A stretch of 64,000 nucleotides of DNA from assembly GCA_913778205.1 (NCBI GenBank), contig CAJYUW010000003.1, positions 1-64,000 on the forward strand. The letters are read 5' to 3'. Below the pieces are notes generated by a model. The model did not search any database and was not told where the DNA came from. It saw only the letters and a list, made by a program, of their open reading frames with translations. This DNA is from an uncultured Curtobacterium sp. GTDB lineage: Bacteria; Actinomycetota; Actinomycetes; Actinomycetales; Microbacteriaceae. Below are positions 49,587-57,306 of this stretch, one piece after another; the first letter of the stretch is position 1, and the number at the start of each line of letters is the position of its first letter. The translations under genes were made by a program, and so were the position numbers.

Positions 49587-50945
49587 ATGCGATCCTCCCC
49601 ACGCCGCCGGCCGGCGACCATCGCCCTCGTCGCCGCCACGCTCTCCGTCCTCACCCTCGCGACGACCGCGACCGCGGCCACCGTCCCGGAGCGCGAGGCC
49701 CTGCGCGCCGACCCGTCGACGCGGTCCGCGCAGGCGGCCGGAGCGCACGCCGACGCGGCGTCCACCGACGCGGCGTCCACCGTCGATCCCGCCGCCCGCC
49801 CCGGAGCCCCGGACGATCCCTCGGTCCGGTCCGGAGCGGGACGCTTCACGGCCGTCCCGACGACGCGCGCCTGGCAGGGGACGGTCGGCACGACGCCGCA
49901 GCGGATCCCGATCGCCGGGATCGCCGGTGTCCCCGCCGAGGCGACGGCGGTCGTCGTCAACGTCGAGGTGTCCGGTCCGACCGCTGCCGGGTACATCCGG
50001 GTCACGCCGGCCGGCCAGGACCCCCAGGTCGCGACCCAGGCGTTCACCGAGGGTCGGAAGATCTCGAACCTCGCGACCGTGCGGCTCGTCGACGGTGCGA
50101 TCCAGGCGAAGGTGTCCCGCGGGAGCGCGACGGTCTTCATGGACGTCTCGGGCTACTACACCGAGACGACGGGGGCGACCTACACCCCGGTGCCGAACGC
50201 CCGCGTCTTCGGCGAGCGCGTCGGCACGACCCCGACCCGGATCCCGGTGGCGGGCCGTGGCGGGGTCCCGGCGGACGCGACCGCCGTCGTGGCGACGGTC
50301 GGCCTCGAGCAGCAGACCGCGGCCGGCTACGTCCGCGTCACCCCCGCGGGACACGATGCCCAGGTGGCGTCGCAGACGTTCCCCGCGGACACGGCGATCT
50401 CCGGTCTCGTGACGGTCGGCCTCCGGGACGGCGCCGTGCAGGCCAAGGTGTCGCGCGGGTCCGCGCAGCTCTGGTTCGACGTCGCGGGGTACTACTCCGC
50501 GAGCGCGTCTGGCTCGGTCTTCGTGCCGATCGACACCTCGCGCGTCGCCTCCTCTGATCTCACGGCCGCGCCGGGCTCCGTCCGGCTCGCCGGCGTCTCC
50601 GGGATCCCCGGCACCGCGACGGCGGTCGTCGCGAACGTCGAGGTCAAGGACCCGACCCGGGCCGGCTACGTGCGGGTGACGCCGGCCGGTACGGACGCCC
50701 AGGTCGCGCTGCAGAGCTTCGCCGCCGGCCAGACGGTGTCGAGCCTGTCGATCACGCAGGTCACCGGGTCCACGACGGACCGTCGCGTGCAGGCGAAGGT
50801 CTCCCGCGGGACCGCCCGGGCGTACTTCGACGTCGCCGGCTACTTCGTCCGGGCACCGGGGTCGGCGACGAGCATCGAGGCGACCCAGACGTCGCGCGGC
50901 GGCAACGTCACGCGGAGCACGGTCGAGGTGGGCGGGTCCGAGTAG
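49587..50945 (+). CDS. Secreted protein with three ~115-residue repeats
   Basis: A 452-residue exported protein with an N-terminal signal peptide (cleavage near residue 30, TATAATVPE). Three repeats (about 85-200, 200-310, 310-430) each contain a GYxRVTPAG segment, an AKVSRG(S/T)A segment and a terminal (D/V)(V/S)(S/A)GY(Y/F). Similar repeats occur in actinobacterial surface and cell-wall proteins; the function is unknown. TAGCGT at 49575-49580 precedes the ATG by six bases, consistent with leaderless transcription even for this secreted protein. Confidence 0.8.
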   Translation: MRSSPRRRPATIALVAATLSVLTLATTATAATVPEREALRADPSTRSAQAAGAHADAASTDAASTVDPAARPGAPDDPSVRSGAGRFTAVPTTRAWQGTVGTTPQRIPIAGIAGVPAEATAVVVNVEVSGPTAAGYIRVTPAGQDPQVATQAFTEGRKISNLATVRLVDGAIQAKVSRGSATVFMDVSGYYTETTGATYTPVPNARVFGERVGTTPTRIPVAGRGGVPADATAVVATVGLEQQTAAGYVRVTPAGHDAQVASQTFPADTAISGLVTVGLRDGAVQAKVSRGSAQLWFDVAGYYSASASGSVFVPIDTSRVASSDLTAAPGSVRLAGVSGIPGTATAVVANVEVKDPTRAGYVRVTPAGTDAQVALQSFAAGQTVSSLSITQVTGSTTDRRVQAKVSRGTARAYFDVAGYFVRAPGSATSIEATQTSRGGNVTRSTVEVGGSE

Positions 50946-50975
50946 TCCTCGTCGGCGTCACGCGGTCCCGGGCGC

Positions 50976-51563
50976 TCAGCCGGCGGCGAGTCCGTCGAGG
51001 TGACGGTCCAGCAGGTCGACGGCCCAGTCGGCGGACTCTCCCCGCGCCAGGCGTGAGACGTGCATCGCGAGGCCGTCGATGAGGGCGTGCAGCCGCTGCG
51101 CCTCGAACGCCCGCTCGGCTTCTGGGACGCCGACCAGGCGGACGATCTGCTCGGTCCACTGCTGCATGTCGGAGACCACGCGGTCGAGCGCCGGCCGGAG
51201 CTCCGGATCGGTCAGGGCGGCGTTGCCGAGGGCGAGGTAGACGTCGAGCTCGACGAGCCGTTCCTCGTCGAGGGGCAGCAGCTCCAGCAGGATGCGGCGC
51301 GCTCGCTCCCGGTCCGGCAGCGCGTCCGGCACGGCGTCGACCCTGCGGGTGGTCGCGTCGAACACGGCCTCGAGCGCGTGCGTCCGGACGCTCGCCTGCG
51401 TCGGGAACACGTACCGCACGGTGGACGGCGGCAGCCCGGCCTCGGCCGCCACGCCACGGACGCTCAGCGCGCCGAGGCCGTTCCGCGCGAGGACCCGTGC
51501 GGCGGCGTCGGACACGACGCGTCGGCGCTCCCCGACGTCGATGCTCCTGGCCACGGGTGCCAT
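50976..51563 (-). CDS. TetR-family regulator of the SMR pair
   Basis: Dimeric repressor of 195 residues with an N-terminal helix-turn-helix (LSVRGVAAEAGLPPSTVRYVF, about residues 33-53) and a C-terminal ligand domain. It is divergent from the two SMR exporter genes across 62 bp that contain a palindrome at 51588-51609. It probably represses the exporter and is relieved by the exported compound. Confidence 0.9.
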   Translation of the reverse strand: MAPVARSIDVGERRRVVSDAAARVLARNGLGALSVRGVAAEAGLPPSTVRYVFPTQASVRTHALEAVFDATTRRVDAVPDALPDRERARRILLELLPLDEERLVELDVYLALGNAALTDPELRPALDRVVSDMQQWTEQIVRLVGVPEAERAFEAQRLHALIDGLAMHVSRLARGESADWAVDLLDRHLDGLAAG

Positions 51564-51587
51564 GTTCGCACGCGCGTGCTACCTTCT

Positions 51588-51609
51588 TTGTCGTACAGTT
51601 GTGCGACTA
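51588..51609. promoter_or_regulatory. Probable TetR operator
   Basis: Arms TTGTCGTACA (51588-51597) and TGTGCGACTA (51600-51609) are complementary at 8 of 10 positions. The palindrome lies midway between tetR and the SMR genes, 17 bases before the first SMR start. Confidence 0.65.
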
Positions 51610-51625
51610 TCCGGGAGGTGCAGCG

Positions 51626-51940
51626 ATGACGTGGGTGGTGCTGGTGCTGTCCGGCGTGCTCGAGGCCGTGTGGGCCACGGCCCTGAGCGCGTCGAACGGG
51701 TTCAGGAGGGTCGCGCCGACGATCGTCTTCGTCACGGGGATGGCGATGAGCATGCTCGGCCTGGCGTACGCGATGACCGCCATCCCGGTGGGCACCGCCT
51801 ACGCCGTGTGGGTCGGCATCGGCGCGTCGCTGACCGTCGTGGTGGCCGTGCTCCGTCGACAGGAGGCCGCGTCCTTCGCCCGCCTGGCGCTCGTGTTCGG
51901 GCTGGTGGCGTGCGTCGTGGGCCTCAAGGCGGTGAGCTGA
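51626..51940 (+). CDS. SMR-family exporter subunit 1 (SugE/Gdx-like)
   Basis: This proton-coupled exporter subunit of 104 residues has four helices. The essential Glu is at position 13 (VLSGVLEAVWA). The third helix motif IPVGTAYAVWVGIGA is closer to SugE/Gdx guanidinium exporters than to QacE-type drug exporters. GGGAGG precedes the ATG. One base separates its stop from the second SMR gene, so the two probably form a heterodimer. Confidence 0.88.
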   Translation: MTWVVLVLSGVLEAVWATALSASNGFRRVAPTIVFVTGMAMSMLGLAYAMTAIPVGTAYAVWVGIGASLTVVVAVLRRQEAASFARLALVFGLVACVVGLKAVS

Positions 51941-51941
51941 C

Positions 51942-52316
51942 GTGGCATGGGCGGTCCTCTTCGTGAGCGCGGCACTCGAGACCGTGTGGGCGACCGCGCT
52001 CGGAGAGAGCCACGGCTTCACCCGACCCGGGCCGAGCCTGGTGTTCGCCGCGACGATCGCGGTGAGCCTCGGCGCGTTCGGCTACGTCCTCCGGCATATC
52101 CCGATCAGTACGGCGTACGCGGTGTGGACGGGCACGGGGGCCGCGCTGACCGTGCTCTGGGGCATGGCGACGGGCGCGGAGCCCGTGACGGCACTGCGCC
52201 TGCTGTTCATCGCGGGGATCGTCGGGTGCGTGGTCGGCCTGAAGCTCGTGCCCGCGCGGCCGGCGCGCGGGCGGCCGCGCCGAGACTCGGCTCCGCGGAC
52301 GGTTCCGCGCGACTGA
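51942..52316 (+). CDS. SMR-family exporter subunit 2
   Basis: Partner of the preceding gene: 124 residues, four helices, Glu13 conserved (VSAALETVWATALGESHGFTR) and IPISTAYAVWTGTGA in helix 3. A hydrophilic, Arg-rich C-terminal tail of about 22 residues is unusual for the family. It starts with GTG at 51942. Paired SMR genes encode asymmetric dimers with fixed opposite topology; the extra tail may set orientation. Confidence 0.86.
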   Translation: MAWAVLFVSAALETVWATALGESHGFTRPGPSLVFAATIAVSLGAFGYVLRHIPISTAYAVWTGTGAALTVLWGMATGAEPVTALRLLFIAGIVGCVVGLKLVPARPARGRPRRDSAPRTVPRD

Positions 52317-52383
52317 CGCGCGAGTTCTGTCCACCATGCCGAGACTCGGCAGCGCCGGTCACGCAACGCAACCCACGAACGGT

Positions 52384-52419
52384 CTGGAGGCGCGGTGCCA
52401 GCTGGCACCGCGCCTCCAG
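52384..52419. terminator. Perfect 36-bp palindrome of the GGGAGGC family
   Basis: Arms 52384-52401 and 52402-52419 (CTGGAGGCGCGGTGCCAG and complement) match at every position. It lies between the convergent SMR and LLM oxidoreductase genes and can serve both as a hairpin terminator. Confidence 0.85.
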
Positions 52420-52439
52420 GCCGTCGCGTGGTCAGGAGA

Positions 52440-53579
52440 TCAGACGGACGCGCCCGTCCACTCGTCCTCGGCGGCGACGTGGTCGCTCCCGGCGGTGCCG
52501 GCGGCCATGGCCGCGGCCACGCGGTCGGCGTGCGACGGCGGGTCGGACGGCACGTCCGCCGGACGGCCCTCGTCGTTGATCTTGCGGAGCTCGGGGACGA
52601 TGTCCTCGGCGAGGATGTCGATCTGCTCGAGCACCGTCTTGAGCGGCAGCCCCGCGTGGTCGATGAGGAACATCTGGCGCTGGTAGTGCCCGACGTGGTC
52701 CTTCATGGTCGCGTACCGGTCGATCACCTGCTGCGGCGACCCGACGGTCAGCGGGGTCTGGGCGGTGAAGTCCTCCATCGAGGGGCCGTGCCCGTAGACC
52801 GGGGCGTTGTCGAAGTACGGACGGAACTCGTCCCACGCATCCTGCGAGTTCTTGCGGGCGAAGAACTGCCCACCGAGGCCGACGATCGCCTGGTCCGCAC
52901 GGCCGTGCCCGTAGTGCTCGAACCGCTGCCGGTACAGGCCGACCATCTGCTCGGTGTGCTGGATCGGCCAGAAGATGTTGTTGTGCAGGAAGCCGTCGCC
53001 GTAGTACGCGGCCTGCTCGGCGATCTCGGGCGTGCGGATCGAACCGTGCCAGACGAACGGCGGGACACCGTCGAGCGGGCGCGGGGTCGACGTGAAGCCC
53101 TGCAGCGGGGTGCGGAAGCGACCCTGCCAGTTCACGACGTCGTTCTCCCAGAGTTGGCGGACGAGCGCGTAGTTCTCGATCGCGAGGTTGACGCCCTCGC
53201 GGATGTCCTGCCCGAACCACGGGTAGACCGGGCCGGTGTTGCCGCGGCCCATCATGAGGTCCATCCGACCGTCGGAGACGACCTGGAGCATCGCGTACTC
53301 CTCGGCGATGCGCACCGGGTCGTTCGTCGTGATCAGCGTCGTCGACGTGGACAGCGTGATGTGCTCCGTCCGTCCGGCGAGGTAGCCGAGCATGGTCGTC
53401 GGACTCGAGGCGACGAACGGCGGGTTGTGGTGCTCCCCCGTCGCGAAGACGTCGAGACCGGCCTGGTCGGCGTGCTCGGCGATCGTGAGGATGTCCTTCA
53501 CCCGCCGGGTGTCGTCCGGGGTCGTCCCGGTGGTGGGGTCGGTCGTGACGTCGCTGACCGTGAAGATCCCGAACTGCAT
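52440..53579 (-). CDS. Luciferase-like (LLM) flavin-dependent oxidoreductase
   Basis: TIM-barrel monooxygenase-type protein of 379 residues using FMN or F420; substrate unknown. Characteristic segments are FATGEHHNPPFVASSPTTMLGYLAGRT, GRMDLMMGRGNTGPVYPWFG and a WHGSIRTPEIAEQAAYYGDGFLHNN substrate loop. The last 40 residues are Ala/Asp-rich and probably disordered. The ATG at 53579 has GAAGGG upstream. A palindrome at 53601-53618 is probably its operator. Confidence 0.87.
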   Translation of the reverse strand: MQFGIFTVSDVTTDPTTGTTPDDTRRVKDILTIAEHADQAGLDVFATGEHHNPPFVASSPTTMLGYLAGRTEHITLSTSTTLITTNDPVRIAEEYAMLQVVSDGRMDLMMGRGNTGPVYPWFGQDIREGVNLAIENYALVRQLWENDVVNWQGRFRTPLQGFTSTPRPLDGVPPFVWHGSIRTPEIAEQAAYYGDGFLHNNIFWPIQHTEQMVGLYRQRFEHYGHGRADQAIVGLGGQFFARKNSQDAWDEFRPYFDNAPVYGHGPSMEDFTAQTPLTVGSPQQVIDRYATMKDHVGHYQRQMFLIDHAGLPLKTVLEQIDILAEDIVPELRKINDEGRPADVPSDPPSHADRVAAAMAAGTAGSDHVAAEDEWTGASV

Positions 53580-53892
53580 GGTGTGCTGCCCTTCGCCGTT
53601 TCGATGCGTTTGCATCGATTTGCCGGGTACAACGTACTGCACGCCACGGCATTCCCGCCAGCGCGGGACGACACGGCGGTGCGGTCCCCTGTCCCGCCCT
53701 CGACGGCCCGGTCGGTACGTGGTGCTGCAGTGTGCGGAGTCCGCTGTCACTGGTTCGCAGTGCTGGGCGTGCGATGTGCTCGGCTCGCGCCGGACGGCGC
53801 CGCCCCTGGCGCCCTGCGTGGACCGGTTCACCCGCCGGCCCGTCGGGTCCGTACCCGCCCCGGCCCACCTACCGACGCACCGCCGTGTCCGC
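53580..53892. other. Intergenic region upstream of the LLM oxidoreductase
   Basis: Apart from the palindrome at 53601-53618 and a weak CGGGAC/GTCCCG inverted repeat near 53660-53700, these 313 bases hold nothing I recognise. Frames read through them in several directions but lack any family pattern. Confidence 0.5.
53601..53618. promoter_or_regulatory. Palindromic operator upstream of the LLM gene
   Basis: TCGATGC and GCATCGA flank GTTT to give an 18-bp perfect inverted repeat, 22 bases upstream of the LLM start. The form is typical of MarR- or LacI-type sites; no regulator gene is adjacent. Confidence 0.6.
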
Positions 53893-54351
53893 TCAGTCCA
53901 CCAGCCGCACCTCCCAGTTCGCCCGCTGCAGGACCGCCTCCAGCTCGCGCAGGCGCCGCGCCAGGTCGTCCGCCCGAGCCCGCAGCTGCGCGACGGGCAG
54001 TGCCGTGAGCGTGCGGAGCTCGCTCCGCAGCTGCCGGTGGCCGCCCTCGCCGGCCGCTGCATCCGCAGCGCCGGTGACGAGGGCGTGCCGGATCCGGAGC
54101 GCGTCACGTCGCGCGAGGAGCGCCGTGACGGTCACCCCGTCGACGAGCGTCACGGCGTTCGTGGCGTTGATCCGCCCGATCAGGGCTTCCAACCGCTCGG
54201 TCACGGACTCCGCCTCGTCGAGGAGCACCGCTGCGTCCTCCTCCGGCTCCGCGCCCTCCTGGTACCGGGCGTTCATCGCGATCCGGCTGCGCAACTGCTC
54301 GATGCGCTTCTGCAGGTCGGCGCGCTCGATGAGTGCTTCCGCGAGTTGCAT
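53893..54351 (-). CDS. DIP1984 family protein
   Basis: A 152-residue, almost entirely helical protein of a family named after Corynebacterium diphtheriae DIP1984; function unknown. Typical features are the start MQLAEALIERADLQKRIEQLRSR and the middle INATNAVTLVDGVTVTALLARRDAL. It is predicted to form a coiled coil. The ATG at 54351 aligns with family starts; a GTG three codons upstream is possible. Confidence 0.88.
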   Translation of the reverse strand: MQLAEALIERADLQKRIEQLRSRIAMNARYQEGAEPEEDAAVLLDEAESVTERLEALIGRINATNAVTLVDGVTVTALLARRDALRIRHALVTGAADAAAGEGGHRQLRSELRTLTALPVAQLRARADDLARRLRELEAVLQRANWEVRLVD

Positions 54352-54482
54352 GACCCTCACCCAACCACCGACGTCGCGAGACTGCCCTGTCAGTCCGGCG
54401 AGGGACGGACCTCATCCGCGAGTGGGATGTGACATTCCGGTGCGCACGGCAGGCTGTCATGACGCTCACCGGAAGGCCCACC

Positions 54483-54908
54483 ATGTCCCACACAGCCACC
54501 ACGACCGTCACCACCGTCCTCCTCGTCGTCGCCGCGACGTCGCTGACGGGCTGCTCGCAGATCGGCGGCTTCGCTCACGGCGAGTCCACGACGCACGCCG
54601 CCACCCGTTCGGACCTCGCCGGCGCGCCGACGTGGGTGCCGGACGACGCGACCGACATCACCGTGGTCACGGGGACCAGGGGCAGCGGGGAGCGCTCCGC
54701 CCCCTCGAGCATGGTGTTCCGCAGCGAGGACGGTGTGGTGTCCGGGCTGTGCGAGCGGCTCGAACGGGGATCGGCACCGACGATGCACGTCGCGGGAGCG
54801 CCCGATCCCTACGCGTCCGACGAGGTCACGAAGTGCGGCGCCTGGTCGATGATCGCGAACGGGGACCGCTGGCTCGCCTGGACGCCGAACCCGAACGACG
54901 GCGAGTGA
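54483..54908 (+). CDS. Small lipoprotein coupled to an FtsX-type permease
   Basis: A 141-residue protein with a signal peptide ending SLTGC, so it is a predicted lipoprotein. The mature part (about 120 residues) contains two Cys and ends AWTPNPNDGE; I do not recognise the domain. GGAAGG lies six bases before the chosen ATG. Its stop overlaps the start of the permease gene in GTGA, suggesting a shared complex. Confidence 0.65.
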   Translation: MSHTATTTVTTVLLVVAATSLTGCSQIGGFAHGESTTHAATRSDLAGAPTWVPDDATDITVVTGTRGSGERSAPSSMVFRSEDGVVSGLCERLERGSAPTMHVAGAPDPYASDEVTKCGAWSMIANGDRWLAWTPNPNDGE

Positions 54909-56362
54909 CCGTGCCACGCCACCGCGCCGCCCGCCGACCGCGGACGTCCACACGCGCGACCCCGCGGGGCAGGAACGCTCTCCTGGGTGTCGACCGTGCC
55001 ACCACCGGTGTTGCCGCACTGTCCGCGGGCCTCGGCGCGCTGGTCGTGACCGGCGCGGCCGCCGCCGAGCGCGTGGTCGAGCTCGGCGACCGGACGGGTG
55101 GCTCCGCCACGGTGGCGGCGATCCTCCCGGTGGTGTCGTGGGTGTTCGTCGCCATAGCGCTCTCCGTCAGCGGAGTGGTCGCGTCCAACACCTGCGCGAC
55201 CGTCATCGCCGGCCGGACGCGGAGCCTCGCGCTCCAACGGGTGCTCGGCGCGACCGGAGCGCAGCTGCGACGGCAGATCACGGCGTCGGGCCTCGTCGCC
55301 GGGGTCATCGGCGCGGTCGTGGGGACGGCCGCCGGGGCCGTCGTGGCGAACGGCGGCCTCGCAGTCGCCGCGGTGTCCGGCGCCCTGCCCCGCGTAGGGG
55401 TCGTCGCACCCGACCCCATCGTCCCCGTGGGCACGCTCGTCGCCGTCATCACGGGCATCGCGTACCGGCTCGGCTCCCGCGCCGTGCTCACGATCCCGCC
55501 GCTGCGCGCCCTCGACGTCGCGGTCCAGGAACCCTCGCGCGGTTCCTCGCGATCGCCGGTGCGCTGGATCGTCGCCGGGACGGTGTTCACCGTCGGAGGA
55601 GCCGGCGTCGGGCTGGCCGTCGCGCTCGGGGCGACGAGCGTGCAGGCACTGCTCGTCGCCGTCGCCGCGGGCGCGGTGTCGTTCACCGGTGTGGTCGTCA
55701 GCGCGCCCGTCCTGGTCCCCGCGGTGATCCGGGGCATCGCGGCCGGGACGGCCCGCACCGTCGTCGGCACCATGGCGGCGCGCAACTCGCTGCGTGCGCC
55801 ACGGCGGACGGCACGCGTCACCGTCGGGCTGCTCATCGCGGTGACCCTCATGGTGACCTTCGCGGTCGGGTTCGGGACCTACGCCAGGATGCTCGGGCTG
55901 CAGGCTGCCGCCGATCCCGTGTACTACCGGGGCATCCAGGAGCAGTTCGACCAGCTCGCCGTGCTGTTCGTGAGCCTGACCGGCGCCGCCGGGGTGATCG
56001 CCGCGGCCGGGGTCGTCGTCGTGACGTCCCTCACGATCACGCAGCGGACCCGGGAGCTCGGACTGCTCCGCGTCATCGGCGCGTCACGTGACCAGGTCCG
56101 GGCGCTCGTCCTGGCGGAGACCGCCATGAACATCGCCGTCGCGGTCGTGCTCGGCGGGCTGCTCGGGACCGCGTACGGCTGGGCCGGGGCGTACACGCTG
56201 CTCGGAGCGACCCCCGAGGCCCGGTTGATCCCGCCCGTCGTCCCGGCCTGGGTGGTCGTCACGGTCGCCGCCGGGGCCGCACTCACGGGCGCGGTGGCCG
56301 CGGCCGGCCCCGCGGCGCGTGTCCTCCGGAGCGCTCCGGTCGCGGCGCTGCGGGACGAGTGA
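54905..56362 (+). CDS. FtsX-like ABC permease without a neighbouring ATPase
   Basis: This integral membrane protein of 485 residues carries FtsX-like domains. The C-terminal one (about 345-485) has VVTSLTITQRTRELGLLRVIGASRDQVRALVLAE, the classical coupling segment, and the N-terminal one has TRSLALQRVLGATGAQLRRQI. The large external domain of MacB/LolC permeases is absent. An ATPase is required by this family, but none is encoded within this window near it; the upstream lipoprotein is the only partner. The GTG at 54905 shares GTGA with the lipoprotein stop. Confidence 0.8.
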   Translation: MTVPRHRAARRPRTSTRATPRGRNALLGVDRATTGVAALSAGLGALVVTGAAAAERVVELGDRTGGSATVAAILPVVSWVFVAIALSVSGVVASNTCATVIAGRTRSLALQRVLGATGAQLRRQITASGLVAGVIGAVVGTAAGAVVANGGLAVAAVSGALPRVGVVAPDPIVPVGTLVAVITGIAYRLGSRAVLTIPPLRALDVAVQEPSRGSSRSPVRWIVAGTVFTVGGAGVGLAVALGATSVQALLVAVAAGAVSFTGVVVSAPVLVPAVIRGIAAGTARTVVGTMAARNSLRAPRRTARVTVGLLIAVTLMVTFAVGFGTYARMLGLQAAADPVYYRGIQEQFDQLAVLFVSLTGAAGVIAAAGVVVVTSLTITQRTRELGLLRVIGASRDQVRALVLAETAMNIAVAVVLGGLLGTAYGWAGAYTLLGATPEARLIPPVVPAWVVVTVAAGAALTGAVAAAGPAARVLRSAPVAALRDE

Positions 56363-56379
56363 GCGGACCGGGCCGGTGC

Positions 56380-57306
56380 TCAGGCGTCGTCCTCGATCGT
56401 CCGCCCGCGCAGCACCTTCGACTCCCGCCACAGCAGGTAGGCGCCGGTCCACACGAACATGATCGCGACGAGCGCCAGGCACGGGAACAGGAACACGAAG
56501 TCGAGCGTCGTCCCGATCGGCGGTGCGCCCGGCATCGCCGCCCGGAGCGCCGGGAACGACAACAGCGTCGCGCTCAGCCAGATGACGTTCGCGAACTCGA
56601 GCTTGCGACGGAGGATCGCCGAGCCGATCGTGACGACCGCCATCAGCGTGGTGAAGAGGATCGCGAGGAGGTAGAACGACACGATCACGACGCTGAGGGC
56701 GTCGCGGTGCCCGTCGATCTGCATCGGCACGAGGGTCCGGCCGTCCTGCTCCTGCCCGGCACTGCGCTCCGCCTGCATCACCCAGGGCCTGGCCGAGTTC
56801 GTCATGTCGACCTCGAACGGCACGGCCTCGCCGGAGTCGTCGTTCTGCACGCTGAGCTGGAAGTTCGCGAAGGGCTGGTCGAACGGGTAGGAGGTGTCGC
56901 CACGGTCGAGCGTCAACGCCAGCGAGGTCGCGTCGACCACCGACTGCCCCGGGAAGGTCACCACGCTCGTCGTCACACCACCGCTCGACACCTCGATGCG
57001 CAGCGGGTCCGCGATCTCGCCGGCCTTCTCACCCACGAGCTCGCCCTGCGGGATCGGCAGGACGTTCGCCTGCATCACCCGGTTCGACAGGTCGACGTCC
57101 TGCACGCTCATCCGGAGCGTCACGAACGTGCCGGTGCGGGCGTTCTCCCCGCTGACCGGGACGGCGGTCGTGGTCCGGAGCGCACCGGTGGCCGCGATCA
57201 CGACGTAGTAGACCGCGAGGAGCAGGACCGCCACGCCGAGGATGATCGGCGCGGGGTTGCGACGTGTCCGCTTCGCGGTCGACGGGGCTTCGGTGGTGTC
57301 GGTCAT
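56380..57306 (-). CDS. DUF4436 family membrane protein
   Basis: A 308-residue protein with one N-terminal helix (about 20-42), an extracytoplasmic domain (about 45-200, VTLRMSVQDVDLSNRVMQANVLPIPQ) and three C-terminal helices. The family is actinobacterial and of unknown function. Its ATG overlaps the stop of the large surface-protein gene (ATGA at 57303-57306), so the two are probably made together, the DUF4436 protein perhaps anchoring or handling the partner. Confidence 0.8.
   Translation of the reverse strand: MTDTTEAPSTAKRTRRNPAPIILGVAVLLLAVYYVVIAATGALRTTTAVPVSGENARTGTFVTLRMSVQDVDLSNRVMQANVLPIPQGELVGEKAGEIADPLRIEVSSGGVTTSVVTFPGQSVVDATSLALTLDRGDTSYPFDQPFANFQLSVQNDDSGEAVPFEVDMTNSARPWVMQAERSAGQEQDGRTLVPMQIDGHRDALSVVIVSFYLLAILFTTLMAVVTIGSAILRRKLEFANVIWLSATLLSFPALRAAMPGAPPIGTTLDFVFLFPCLALVAIMFVWTGAYLLWRESKVLRGRTIEDDA

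Noticed and set aside
53641-53892. Extra gene upstream of the LLM oxidoreductase
   Set aside because: Frames exist but have no ribosome-binding site or family pattern, and the operator and promoter of the LLM gene lie there.
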